From positions 1 to 64,000 of the forward strand of contig DASURA010000369.1 of NCBI GenBank assembly GCA_036280295.1: DNA of 64,000 nucleotides, written 5' to 3'. The notes beneath the pieces were generated by a model that saw nothing but the letters and a program-made list of their open reading frames with translations, was not told the DNA's origin and made no database searches. Shown here piece by piece: positions 26,726-35,871 of this stretch. The DNA comes from AWTP1-13 sp036280295 (GTDB lineage: Bacteria > Pseudomonadota > Alphaproteobacteria > Rhizobiales > Hyphomicrobiaceae). Made by a program: the position numbers and the translations under genes. Position 1 is the first letter of the stretch; every line of letters starts with the position of its first letter.

Positions 26726-27676
26726 CTATTTCACGGAGATGCCCTTCTCCTTGTACCACTTGGCGGCGCCGGCGTGGAACGGCACGCCGATGTCCTGCGC
26801 CATGATCTCAGGCGTCATCTTGGCCAGCTCCTTGTAGACCGCCGCCATGCCGTCCTTCTTGTCGTAGATGGCCGCCGTCATCTTGTAGACGGTGTCCGCC
26901 GGCAGCGAACAGGCGGCGATGACGTGGGTGTAGTAGCCGATCACCTGCACGTCCTTATCCTGCTTGGGGTAGGTGCCCTTGGGGATCGTGACCAGCTTGT
27001 AGGCCGGGTTGATCTTGCGCATCGGCTCGTAGATCGCGGCCATGTCGAGCAGCTTCATGTCGCGCGCCGACGCCAGGTCCATGAGCGAGCTGGCCGGGAT
27101 GCCGGTGCCCAGCCCGAACGCGTGCATGCGGTTGTCCTTCAGCTGCTCGACGCTGTCTGTATAGCTGTTGGTGAAGCTCGCCTTCACGTCGTTGTAGGTC
27201 AGGCCCACCGACTTCAACACGTGGCGGGTAATGAGCTCGCCGGTGTTGCCCTTGACCTGGGTGGCGACGCCCTTGCCCTTCAGATCCTTCAGCGAGTTGA
27301 TGCCGGAATCGGCGGTCACCACGAGCTGGAAGTATTGCGGGTAGAGGGTCGCGACGTTGCAGACCTTGTCGTGCTTGGTGTTGAGCGGCGGCTCGCCCGT
27401 GCCCGCCACGGCATCGGCCGTCGAGATGGTGTTGGCAAAGCCCACGTCCGCCTTGCCGGTCTGGATGGCACGCACGTTGGCGATGCCGGCGCCGGGGAGG
27501 TTCTGCACCTTGAGCCCCGGAATGGTCTTTTCCCAGCCATCCTTGAGCTGGCCGCCCAATGGCACCCAGAAGCCGGCCTGCGGGCCGGTCATAAACTTCA
27601 CGTCCATCGCGCTCGCCGCTCCGGCAAGGGCGAAGGCGGCAGCAATGACCGCGCCCCGCAAAATCGTTCCCTTCAT
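26726..27676 (-). CDS. TAXI-family TRAP transporter solute receptor
   Basis: The periplasmic receptor of the TRAP system has 316 residues. The ATG at 27676 has a near-ideal GGGAGGA five bases upstream; the longer frame to 27970 lacks support. A signal peptide (MKGTILRGAVIAAAFALAGA, cleaved near ASA-MDV) precedes the TAXI fold: FMTGPQAGFWVPLGGQLKDG, GAGIANVRAIQTGKADVGFA and GYYTHVIAACSLPADTVYKM. The order receptor-permease-dehydratase on the minus strand, with a divergent enolase-family gene, points to uptake and breakdown of one organic or sugar acid. Confidence 0.93.
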   Translation of the reverse strand: MKGTILRGAVIAAAFALAGAASAMDVKFMTGPQAGFWVPLGGQLKDGWEKTIPGLKVQNLPGAGIANVRAIQTGKADVGFANTISTADAVAGTGEPPLNTKHDKVCNVATLYPQYFQLVVTADSGINSLKDLKGKGVATQVKGNTGELITRHVLKSVGLTYNDVKASFTNSYTDSVEQLKDNRMHAFGLGTGIPASSLMDLASARDMKLLDMAAIYEPMRKINPAYKLVTIPKGTYPKQDKDVQVIGYYTHVIAACSLPADTVYKMTAAIYDKKDGMAAVYKELAKMTPEIMAQDIGVPFHAGAAKWYKEKGISVK

Positions 27677-27899
27677 ATCATCCTCCCTGCTGGGTTGGGT
27701 TTTCTCGCTAGAGCCCGGCACGACACTAGCGTCCCGTGCAGCGATTGGCCAGTCAACGCAGACGCCGCCGCCAGCCCACTTGGTGTTAAACTGATCCGGC
27801 CGCGCGCGGACCCCGACGTTGGTCGCAAGCACGATCCATCGCGCATCGTCCAGCCTGCGCCCGTGCATTTCGCGATAGTGAAAGAGGAGCCTGCCAGCC

Positions 27900-29093
27900 A
27901 TGCGCATCGTCAAGATCGAGGACCTGCACGCAGACGGTGGCTGGCGCACCACCTCGTTCCTGAAGATCACGACAGACGAGGGGCTGACAGGCTGGTCCGA
28001 GTTCTATGACGGCTTCGGTGCGGGCGGCATCAGCGATTTGATCCGCCGCTATGCGGGCGTTGTGCAGGGCATGGACCCGCGCGATGTCGGGCGCCTCAGT
28101 GCGTCGCTGCACGCGATCTCGCGCATGGCTGCCGGCGGTGCCAACCACCAGGCGATCGCCGCGATCGAAAATGCCTGCCTGGACGTGAAGGCGAAGGCCC
28201 TCGGCGTGCCAGTCTATGCCCTGTTCGGCGGCGCCATGCGCGACAGGCTTGACCTCTACTGGTCCCACTGCGGCAGCTTCCGCGTCTGGCAGCGCGATTT
28301 TTTCGAAAATGAGCTCCGCCTGCCTCCCTTGCGCACGCTTGACGACGTGAAGGACCTCGGCCGGGAAGCCGTGCGCCGCGGCTATAAGGCGCTCAAGACC
28401 AACCCGCTGCAAGTGGGCGAGGGTGCGCGGCCCTTCAATCCCGGCTTCCGCATCGTGCCCGGCCTCCTCGACCGCAAGGCTGACGCCGCCTGGATCGGCC
28501 AGATCAGCGACGTGCTCGCCGCCTTCCGCGAGGGTGCCGGCCCGCAGATGGGCATCATGTTCGACCTGAACTTCAGCCAGCGCACCGACGGCTATCTGCG
28601 CATCGCACAGGCCGTCGAGCCGTTCAAGCTGGCGTGGCTCGAGGTTGACATCCACGACGCCGATGCGCTTGCCCTGATCCGCCGCTCGACACGCACGCCG
28701 ATCGCATCGCTGGAGTCGCTCTACGGCCTGAAGCAGCACCGGCCGTTCCTGCAACAGTACGCGGTCGACGTTGCCATCGTCGATGTGCCGTGGAACGGCC
28801 TATGGGAGTCGATCCGCGTCGCAACCCTGGCGGATGCGTTCGAGATCGATGTTGCCCCGCACAACTACTATGGCGATCTGGCGACGCTGATGAGCGCGCA
28901 TTTCTGCGCCGCGGTGCCCAACTTCCGCATCATGGAGTACGAGGGCGACGACGTGCCTTGGCGCGGCGAGTATCTGACGCATCCACCTGTGGTGGAGAAC
29001 GGCCAGCTCGTGGTGCCGACGCGCCCGGGCTGGGGCAGCGACATCAACGAGGAGGCGATCCGGGCGCGGCCGCCGCGCCAGCGCCGGACGTGA
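27900..29093 (+). CDS. Mandelate racemase/enolase-superfamily dehydratase
   Basis: This 397-residue protein has the two-domain enolase-superfamily build: a capping domain (MRIVKIEDLHADGGWRTTSF, GLTGWSEFYDGFGAGGI) and a TIM barrel. Proton-abstraction Lys region YKALKTNP, metal-ligand Asp in MFDLNFSQ, Glu in AWLEVDIHD and Glu in ASLESLYGL are in the expected order; VAPHNYYGDLA supplies the barrel-end His. Members dehydrate or racemise sugar acids. It is divergent from the TAXI receptor gene, sharing a 223-base control region, and is followed by a convergent MarR regulator gene. The substrate is unknown, plausibly the one imported by the TRAP system. Confidence 0.92.
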   Translation: MRIVKIEDLHADGGWRTTSFLKITTDEGLTGWSEFYDGFGAGGISDLIRRYAGVVQGMDPRDVGRLSASLHAISRMAAGGANHQAIAAIENACLDVKAKALGVPVYALFGGAMRDRLDLYWSHCGSFRVWQRDFFENELRLPPLRTLDDVKDLGREAVRRGYKALKTNPLQVGEGARPFNPGFRIVPGLLDRKADAAWIGQISDVLAAFREGAGPQMGIMFDLNFSQRTDGYLRIAQAVEPFKLAWLEVDIHDADALALIRRSTRTPIASLESLYGLKQHRPFLQQYAVDVAIVDVPWNGLWESIRVATLADAFEIDVAPHNYYGDLATLMSAHFCAAVPNFRIMEYEGDDVPWRGEYLTHPPVVENGQLVVPTRPGWGSDINEEAIRARPPRQRRT

Positions 29094-29126
29094 CGGCGTC
29101 GATGGCGGCGCAGGAGGACACGACGA

Positions 29127-29729
29127 TCACCGGCGCCGGCCCTGGCGCGGGTGCCTGGGCACTTTCCCGGGGCGGGGCGGGCGCTCTGCCGGCGGCACGG
29201 CAGGGAGGGCCGCCGTGGAGAGAGGCTCGTCAGGCAGAGGCTCGCCATCCGCCACCGTGGCCTGCATGCGATCGATCAGCGCCGTGAACAGGTCGATCTC
29301 CACCTTGGTCAGGTCGGCCACCAGGTCGCTCTGCCGGTCGAGCGCGACGGGCACCATCTCATCGTGCAAGGCACGCCCCTTGGCGGTCAGGGTGATGTTG
29401 TTGCGCCGATTGTCGATGCCGTCCTCCTCCACGCTGACCAGGCCCATGCGCTGGAGGGTGTTGAGGCTGCGGCTCACCGCGCCCTTGTCGAGGTCGGTTT
29501 CGCTGCAGATGCGATTGGCGCGCGTCTCCACCGCGTGGCCGATGAACATCACCAGCCGCCAGTCGACGACACCGATGCCATAGCGCTTGCGATAATAGCG
29601 GGAGGCGGAGCGCGAGAGCCGATTGGCGAACACCGCCACCTTGGTCGCGATATGGCTGTTGAGGTCAAGAACAGGACCGCAGGACGCGGTGTCGCCTCCT
29701 GCGCGACGCTTTTTTCGAGGCCGCGGCAT
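29127..29729 (-). CDS. MarR-family transcriptional regulator
   Basis: About 200 residues from the ATG at 29729 (MPRPRKKRR; GAGGGGAG lies upstream). Residues about 20-160 form the winged-helix MarR fold: SRYYRKRYGIGVVDWRLVMF, NRICSETDLDKGAVSRSLNT (recognition helix), then LQRMGLVSVEEDGIDNRRNN (wing). A Pro/Arg-rich tail of about 30 residues follows. The frame extends upstream to 29834, but those codons are not MarR-like. It ends close to and convergent with the enolase-superfamily gene, so it is a candidate regulator of the neighbouring catabolic genes. Confidence 0.88.
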   Translation of the reverse strand: MPRPRKKRRAGGDTASCGPVLDLNSHIATKVAVFANRLSRSASRYYRKRYGIGVVDWRLVMFIGHAVETRANRICSETDLDKGAVSRSLNTLQRMGLVSVEEDGIDNRRNNITLTAKGRALHDEMVPVALDRQSDLVADLTKVEIDLFTALIDRMQATVADGEPLPDEPLSTAALPAVPPAERPPRPGKVPRHPRQGRRR

Positions 29730-29968
29730 TGCGAGGCTGCTCCCCTCAGGGACCGATATCAAATTGCGCATAGCGGATTTTGGGCACATCGAGCAAGCCC
29801 CAATGCGGTCGCGCAATACCACATATTTCGCCAAATGAGCTCGATGGCCGATGCGGCCTCAAACATGCTGGATCTTTGCTGGTGTCCTGATCGCGAAATT
29901 CGTGCTCATCGTGCCGCAAGGTTGGAACGAATTTCGCAATCTGAAGGACACGAGCCAACTTTATGATG

Positions 29969-30048
29969 GCTAGTGCGATTCAGACCAAGAAGTCCGCTTC
30001 GCCACCCAGCCAAACCGATGAAGTGGGCTTCTCGATCATCGCACTAGC
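29969..30048. repeat. Palindromic repeat bounded by GCTAGTGCGAT / ATCGCACTAGC, copy 2
   Basis: Perfect 11-base terminal inverted repeats enclose a centre with AAGAAGTCCGCTTCGCCACC and GAAGTGGGCTTCTCGAT. It aligns with the copy at 17961-18036, whose left terminus is decayed. It sits just beyond the 3' end of the RND permease gene (stop at 30059), as copy 1 sits at the 3' end of urtA. Confidence 0.75.
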
Positions 30049-30058
30049 GCCATCCGAC

Positions 30059-33000
30059 CTACTCCGCCGCCGCGCGATCGGGCGCCTCCTGCTCCACGCG
30101 CCGCGCCGCCCCGCCGCCCATCCAGCTCGCCAGCCGGTCCAGGTAGACGTAGATCACCGGCGTCGTGAACAGGGTGAGTGCCTGGCTCACCAGCAGTCCG
30201 CCCACCATGGCGTAGCCGAGCGGCTGGCGGATCTCGGCGCCGGTGCCGTGGCCCAGCATCAGCGGCACGCCGCCCAGCAGCGCCGCCGCGGTCGTCATCA
30301 TGATCGGCCGGAAGCGGAGCAGCGCCGCCTTGCGCACCGCATCCACAGCGGAGAGATGCTCCTCGCGCTCGGCGGCGATGGCGAAATCGACCATCATGAT
30401 GCCGTTCTTCTTCACGATGCCGATCAGCAGGATGACGCCGATCATCGCCACCAGGCTGAAGTCGAAGCCGAACAGCATCAGCGTGGCGATCGCCCCGGCG
30501 CCGGCGGACGGCAGTGTCGAGAGGATCGTGAGCGGGTGGATGTAGCTCTCGTAGAGAATGCCCAGGATCAGGTAGACCACGAGCAGCGCCGCCAGGATCA
30601 GCAGCGGCACCGTGCGCAATGATTCCTGGAATGCCTGCGCGTTGCCCTGGAAGGTGCCGATCAGCGAAGCCGGTGCCTGCATCTCGCGCTCGGCCCTCCG
30701 GATCGCGTCCGTAGCGGTGCCGAGGGCCACGCCCTGCGCCAGGTTGAAGCTGATGGTGATGGCGGGAAACTGGCCCTGGTGGCTGATCGACAGCGGCACG
30801 GTCTCGCGGGTCGTCCACTTGGCAAAGGCGCCGAGCGGTACCTGCTGCCCGGTAGTGGGCGAGGTGATGTAGATTTTGTCGAGGCTGGCCACGTCGCCCT
30901 GCAGCTCGGGCAGGATCTCCATCACCACGTGGTAGCTGTTCTGCTGCGTGAAGTACTGCGCAACCTGGCGCTGGCCGAAGGCATCGTAAAGCGTGTCGTC
31001 GATCAGCTGCGGCGTCAGCCCATAACGGGCCGCCTGGTCGCGATCGATATCGAGCGTCAGGGAGGTGCCGGAGATCTGCTGGTCGGAGGCCACGTCGCGC
31101 AGCTCCGGCAGTGCCTTCAGCGTCTCCAGGATCTTGGGCGCCCACTTGTTGAGCTCGTCGAGATTGGCGTCCTGCAAGGTGTACTGGAACTGCGTGCGCG
31201 CCAGCCGTGCGCCCACGTTCACATCCTGCGACACCTGCAGGAACAGGCGCGCGCCCTCCACCTTCTCCAGCTGCGGTCTGAGGCGCGCAATGACCTGGAA
31301 CGCGGAGACGTCGCGCTCTTCGCGCGGCTTCAGTGTAATGTAGAAGCGGCCGGTGTTCAGCGTCGACGTCGATCCGCCGACGCCGACAGACATGGCGTAG
31401 GCAGCGATGGCAGGGTCCTTGCCGATGATGGCGCCCAGCGCCTCCTGGCGGCGCATCATCTCGGCGAACGAGACATCCTGCCCGGCCTCCGAGATGCCGG
31501 TAATAAGGCCGGTGTCCTGCTGCGGGAAGAAGCCCTTGGGGATGATGACGAACAGCCAGACGGTGACGGCGAGCGTCGCCAGGAACAGGCACAATGTCAT
31601 GAAGCGGTGCCGGAGGAAGAAGCCGAGCCAGCGGGCATAGCCGGCGAGCAGCCGGTCGAAGCCGCGCTCAGTCCAGCGGTAGAACCCACCGTGCCGCACC
31701 TGGCCGGCGGGACGCAGGAACCGCGACGCCATCATCGGTGTCAGCGTGAGCGATACGAACGCCGAGACGGCAATGCACAGTGCCACCGTCACGGCGAACT
31801 CGCGGAACAGCCGGCCGATGATGCCGCCCATCAGCAGCAGAGGGATGAACGCCGCCACCAGCGAGATCGAGATCGACAGCACCGTGAAGGCGATCTCGCC
31901 GGCGCCCCGGTAGGCCGCCTGCAGGGGGCGCATGCCAGCCTCGACGTGGCGCACGATGTTCTCGAGCACGACGATGGCATCATCGACGACGAAGCCCACC
32001 GAGATGGTCAGCGCCATCAGCGAGATGTTATCGAGGCTGTAGCCCAGCTGGTACATGAGCGCGCAGGCGCCGAGCAGCGACAAAGGCACCGTGACGCTCG
32101 GAATGACGGTGGCCCAGAACGAGCGCAGGAACACGAAGATCACCGCCACCACCAGCGCAACCGTCAACAGCAGGGTGAGCTGCACATCCCAGATGGAAGC
32201 GCGGATGGTCTGGGTGCGGTCGCTCATCACCTCGACTCTGACGGAGGGCGGCATGGACGCCCTGAGGCGCGGCAGCTCGGCCTTGATGCGATCAACCGTG
32301 GTGATGACGTTGGCGCCCGGCTGCTTGTACACCACCAGGAATACGCCGCGCTTGCCCGAGGCCCAGGCTGCCTTCTTGGCATCCTCGGGGCCCGCCACGG
32401 CGCGGCCGATGTCGCGCACGCGCAAGGGCGCCCCGTTGCGGTAGGCGACGATGACATCGTTCCACGCATCGGCGGCGGTGAGCTGGTCGTTGGCGTAGAT
32501 GGTGAAGCTGCGCGTCGCGCCGTCGATGCTGCCCTTGGGAGAGTTGACGGTGGTGATCGCAAGCTTCGCCCGCACGTCCTCCAGCGACAGGTTCTTGGCC
32601 ACCAGCCGCGCCGGGTCGATTTGCACGCGAATGGCGGGCTTCTGCTCGCCGCCGATGTTGACCTGCCCGACGCCGGAGAGCTGGCTGATCTGCTGGGCAA
32701 GCTTGATATCGGCGTTGTCGTTGAGCTCCGTCAGGGGCAGTGTGTCGGAGGTTACGGACAGGATCAGGATCGGCGCATCTGCCGGGTTCACCTTGCGGTA
32801 GATGGGCGGCGACGGCAAGTCGCTCGGCAGCTGGCCGGCGGCGGCGTTGATGGCCGCCTGCACGTCGTTGGCGGCAGCATCGATGTCGCGGTCGAGCTCG
32901 AATTGCACGGAGATGCTGGTGGCGCCCTGGCCGCTGTTGGAGGTCATCTGCGCCACGCCCGGGACCTGCGCCAGCTGCCGCTCCAGCGGCTGCGCCACCG

Positions 33001-33184
33001 ACGAGGCCATCGTCTCAGCGCTGGCGCCGGGGAAACGCGCCGACACCTGGATGGTCGGGAAATCCACGCTCGGGAGTGCCGCAACCGGCAGGTTGAAGTA
33101 AGCGGCGATGCCGACCAGCAGGATCCCCACCATCGCCAGCGAGGTGCCCACGGGATAGCGGATGAACGGCGCCGAGAGGTTCAC
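30059..33184 (-). CDS. RND multidrug efflux permease (MdtB/MdtC-like)
   Basis: The 1041-residue inner-membrane pump of the hydrophobe/amphiphile efflux family exchanges drugs or other amphiphiles for protons. It starts MNLSAPFIRYPVGTSLAMVG and has the family features ALPSVDFPTIQVSARFPGAS, VAQPLERQLAQVPGV, GFVVDDAIVVLENIVRHVEA (helix 4 with the proton-relay DD), and LIGIVKKNGIMMVDFAIAAE. The wording RPVA is replaced by RYPVG at the N-terminus, typical of MdtC-like members. It overlaps the upstream adaptor gene by ATGA. No outer-membrane factor gene is nearby, so a TolC-type protein elsewhere is presumably used. Confidence 0.95.
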   Translation of the reverse strand: MNLSAPFIRYPVGTSLAMVGILLVGIAAYFNLPVAALPSVDFPTIQVSARFPGASAETMASSVAQPLERQLAQVPGVAQMTSNSGQGATSISVQFELDRDIDAAANDVQAAINAAAGQLPSDLPSPPIYRKVNPADAPILILSVTSDTLPLTELNDNADIKLAQQISQLSGVGQVNIGGEQKPAIRVQIDPARLVAKNLSLEDVRAKLAITTVNSPKGSIDGATRSFTIYANDQLTAADAWNDVIVAYRNGAPLRVRDIGRAVAGPEDAKKAAWASGKRGVFLVVYKQPGANVITTVDRIKAELPRLRASMPPSVRVEVMSDRTQTIRASIWDVQLTLLLTVALVVAVIFVFLRSFWATVIPSVTVPLSLLGACALMYQLGYSLDNISLMALTISVGFVVDDAIVVLENIVRHVEAGMRPLQAAYRGAGEIAFTVLSISISLVAAFIPLLLMGGIIGRLFREFAVTVALCIAVSAFVSLTLTPMMASRFLRPAGQVRHGGFYRWTERGFDRLLAGYARWLGFFLRHRFMTLCLFLATLAVTVWLFVIIPKGFFPQQDTGLITGISEAGQDVSFAEMMRRQEALGAIIGKDPAIAAYAMSVGVGGSTSTLNTGRFYITLKPREERDVSAFQVIARLRPQLEKVEGARLFLQVSQDVNVGARLARTQFQYTLQDANLDELNKWAPKILETLKALPELRDVASDQQISGTSLTLDIDRDQAARYGLTPQLIDDTLYDAFGQRQVAQYFTQQNSYHVVMEILPELQGDVASLDKIYITSPTTGQQVPLGAFAKWTTRETVPLSISHQGQFPAITISFNLAQGVALGTATDAIRRAEREMQAPASLIGTFQGNAQAFQESLRTVPLLILAALLVVYLILGILYESYIHPLTILSTLPSAGAGAIATLMLFGFDFSLVAMIGVILLIGIVKKNGIMMVDFAIAAEREEHLSAVDAVRKAALLRFRPIMMTTAAALLGGVPLMLGHGTGAEIRQPLGYAMVGGLLVSQALTLFTTPVIYVYLDRLASWMGGGAARRVEQEAPDRAAAE

Positions 33185-34611
33185 GGCCGGGCCTCCCTCC
33201 GCGCCGGCGACTTGCGGGCAGGCTTGGCTGAAGCGGGCCGGCGCGGCTTGGGCGGGCTGCGCGCTTTCGCCGGTTCTGCCTCCTCCGCCACGGCGGCAGG
33301 TGATGCCAACGATACCGGCCGGGCGGCGCCGCCGACGATTGCGACCGGCGCGCCGGGCTGCACCCGGTAATGGCCGGCGGTGATGACCCGATCGCCCGGC
33401 GCCAGGCCCTTCTCGACGAGTGCCATGCCCTCGGCGATGCGCTCCACCTGGAGATCACGCAACTCGGCGTGCCGTTTGTCGGTCACGACGTAGGCAAACA
33501 GGCCATCGGGTCCGCGCTGCACGGCGCTGTCCGGCACAACCACCGCATTCCGGACGGTGCTCACCAGGAGCCGTGTGGTCACCGAGAGGCCGGGCCAGAG
33601 CGCATTGTCGTCATTGGGAAAGCTCGCCTTCAGCTTGATCGTGCCGCTGGCGGTGTCCACCTGGTTGTCGACCAGCCGCAGCGTGCCGTCGCCGAGGCGT
33701 TTCTGGCCGTCGGAGGCGAATGCCGTCACCTGCAGCGGACCCGACTTGAGCGCCTCGTTGATGGCGGGAAGCTGCTGCTCCGGCGCCGTGAACACCACCG
33801 AGATCGGCTGCAGCTGGGTGATGGTGAGGATGCCGGTCTGGTCGCTGGCATGCACGATGTTGCCAGGGTCGACGAGACGGAACCCGGCGCGCCCTGCCAG
33901 GGGCGCCTTGATGGTGGTGTAGTCGAGCTGCACCTTGGCGCTCTCGATCGCTGCCTGGTCGGCCTGCACCAGCGCCGTAAGACTGGCGACGGCAGCCGTG
34001 CGCTGGTCGAGCAGTTGCCTGGTGGACACGCCCTGCTTGGCGAGCGGGATCGTGCGCTCCAGGTCCTGCCTGGCATTGGCGAGGCTGGCCTGATCCTGAG
34101 CCAGCTTGGCCACAGCCTGTTCCAGAGCGGCCTTGAACGGGGCCGGATCGACCTGCACCAGGAGGTCGCCCTCCTTGAGCATCTGTCCCTCCTCGAAGGC
34201 GACCTTCACGATCTGCCCGTCGACGCGGGAGCGCACGGTCACCATGTTGGTGGCCTGGACGGTGCCCAGCCCGGTCAGGACGATGGGAAAATCCTTGCGG
34301 CTCACGGTTTCCACGCGCACCGGGGCCGGCGCTGGCTTGGCGGGCGAAGGCGATGCTGGCTGTTCGAGCCTGGCGGAGAGCGCCGCCCAGCCCCGTTGCG
34401 CCTCGCCGGCCAACTGGCGCAACTCCGGCTGGCGGTTTTCCCAGAGCCAGTAGCTGCCCGCGAGCAGGCCTGCGACCAGCAGAATCCGGCGCAAGCGGCG
34501 GAGGAGCGTCCTGAAGGTTGAGGGTGGAGTCTCTGTGCGCGGCGCCATGCGGTCCTGCTTCCCGCGTGCGACACTGCACGCGCGAGGTCCGCCCTCCGCT
34601 CTATGCGCCAT
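33181..34611 (-). CDS. RND efflux periplasmic adaptor (MdtA-like)
   Basis: The 476-residue membrane-fusion protein links the RND pump to an outer-membrane channel. The start at 34611 has a strong AAAGGAG ten bases before it; ATG 34548 is the other candidate. A single N-terminal membrane anchor (ILLVAGLLAGSYWLW near residue 45) is followed by the lipoyl half (GTVQATNMVTVRSRVDGQIV, EEGQMLKEGDLLVQVDPAPF), a coiled-coil hairpin and the second lipoyl half (DYTTIKAPLAGRAGFRLVDP), then beta-barrel domains (RLLVSTVRNAVVVPDSAVQR). The C-terminus is an unusual Arg/Pro/Ala/Lys-rich tail of about 45 residues. It is translationally coupled to the pump gene. Confidence 0.94.
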   Translation of the reverse strand: MAHRAEGGPRACSVARGKQDRMAPRTETPPSTFRTLLRRLRRILLVAGLLAGSYWLWENRQPELRQLAGEAQRGWAALSARLEQPASPSPAKPAPAPVRVETVSRKDFPIVLTGLGTVQATNMVTVRSRVDGQIVKVAFEEGQMLKEGDLLVQVDPAPFKAALEQAVAKLAQDQASLANARQDLERTIPLAKQGVSTRQLLDQRTAAVASLTALVQADQAAIESAKVQLDYTTIKAPLAGRAGFRLVDPGNIVHASDQTGILTITQLQPISVVFTAPEQQLPAINEALKSGPLQVTAFASDGQKRLGDGTLRLVDNQVDTASGTIKLKASFPNDDNALWPGLSVTTRLLVSTVRNAVVVPDSAVQRGPDGLFAYVVTDKRHAELRDLQVERIAEGMALVEKGLAPGDRVITAGHYRVQPGAPVAIVGGAARPVSLASPAAVAEEAEPAKARSPPKPRRPASAKPARKSPARREARP

Positions 34612-34887
34612 AACGCCGGTGCTCCTTTCGGCCCGTCGCGTTCACTGGCGCATACTAAGTCTGTGGCGGACGGGGTTCGGCCGCTCCTGGCGCGGTTGCT
34701 AAAGATTCGTCGTTAACGGCAAACGGGGCCAAGCCATGGAAAAGGATCAGACCCCTCGTCAGAGGGGTCTCACTCCGCCTAAAGCCCCGGTTGAAAGCCC
34801 GCCTCGTTTGACCGCGGTCAAGGCGAGCCAGCTCATGCGCCAGCTAATGACTTCCAATGCAGCTTGGCTCTGACGCGAGGCGGCGAT

Positions 34888-35730
34888 ATGTCGTACAAGA
34901 CCATTCTGATCCACTGCAATGACAAGCGCCGCATCGACGCGCTGCTGGCGCCGGCGGTGCGGCTGGCTGAGACGTTCCAGGCGCATCTGATCGGGTTGTC
35001 GGTGGTGCCGCCGATCGCCGTCATGGGCGGCGGCGTGCCGGGTGCCCCGCCGATGGTGGTCGATGGCCACTGCCAGCTCTATCGCTCGGAGAACCCGGCA
35101 ATGCGCGCGGCCTTCGATGACGCCGTGCGCGGGCGTGGCTTCGCCGCGGAATGGATCGATGACGACGCCGGCACCTTCAATGTCACCGACTGCGTTCTGC
35201 CTCACGCCCGCACCGCCGATCTTGTCGTCGCCAGCCAGACCGATCCGGAATGGCCGGGATCGGACCGGCTGGACATCGCCGACCGCCTCGCCATGGAGAG
35301 CGGGCGCCCGGTGCTGATCCTGCCCAACGCCGGGGTGCGCGAGCAGGTGGGCCAGAAAGTCGTCGTCGCCTGGAACGGCCGCCGCGAGGCCGCGCGGGCC
35401 ATGTTCGATGCGCTGCCGCTCCTGCAGCGTGCCGACGCCGTCAAGGTGATCTGGATCAACCCTCAATCATGGCGCGAAGCGGCGCCCACGATGCCCGTCG
35501 GCGAGGTCTGCATCGCACTCTCCCGGCACGGGGTGAAATGCGAGGCCACCGAGGAGGTCCCGCCCAGCGGCGGCGTCGGCGAGACGTTGGTCCGCTACGC
35601 CAAGGACTGGGACGCCGACCTCGTCGTCATGGGCTGCTACGGCCACACCCGCTTCCGCGAGCTGGTATTTGGCGGCGCCAGCCGCTATCTCCTCGCCCAC
35701 ATGTCCGTCCCGGTGCTGATGTCGCATTAG
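34888..35730 (+). CDS. Double-domain universal stress protein (UspA family)
   Basis: About 280 residues holding two UspA folds in tandem. The start at ATG 34888 (MSYKTILIHCNDKRRIDALL) is preceded by GAGGCGG. The first half is degenerate at the nucleotide loop; the second keeps the ATP-binding style loop DADLVVMGCYGHTRFRELVF with GGASRYLLAHMSVPVLMSH. Such proteins help survival under stress, but no specific role can be read. It sits between the efflux pair (divergent) and a small exported protein. Confidence 0.9.
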   Translation: MSYKTILIHCNDKRRIDALLAPAVRLAETFQAHLIGLSVVPPIAVMGGGVPGAPPMVVDGHCQLYRSENPAMRAAFDDAVRGRGFAAEWIDDDAGTFNVTDCVLPHARTADLVVASQTDPEWPGSDRLDIADRLAMESGRPVLILPNAGVREQVGQKVVVAWNGRREAARAMFDALPLLQRADAVKVIWINPQSWREAAPTMPVGEVCIALSRHGVKCEATEEVPPSGGVGETLVRYAKDWDADLVVMGCYGHTRFRELVFGGASRYLLAHMSVPVLMSH

Positions 35731-35871
35731 GCAATCATATTCATCCCCGTCGCCGTTATGCTCATGCCGCCGAGATCTTGCCGCTGTTGCCGACTAGACG
35801 GCGTCGGGCGCGTCGCATGCGCGTCGCGCCCAATCATGTAAGCGGGCAAGTCTAGAGACGGGAGCGGGCCG

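Noticed and set aside
30779..33370. 863-codon open frame on the plus strand, opposite the RND permease gene
   Set aside because: Low-complexity Arg/His/Gln/Glu product with no family; the minus-strand RND pump is unmistakable.
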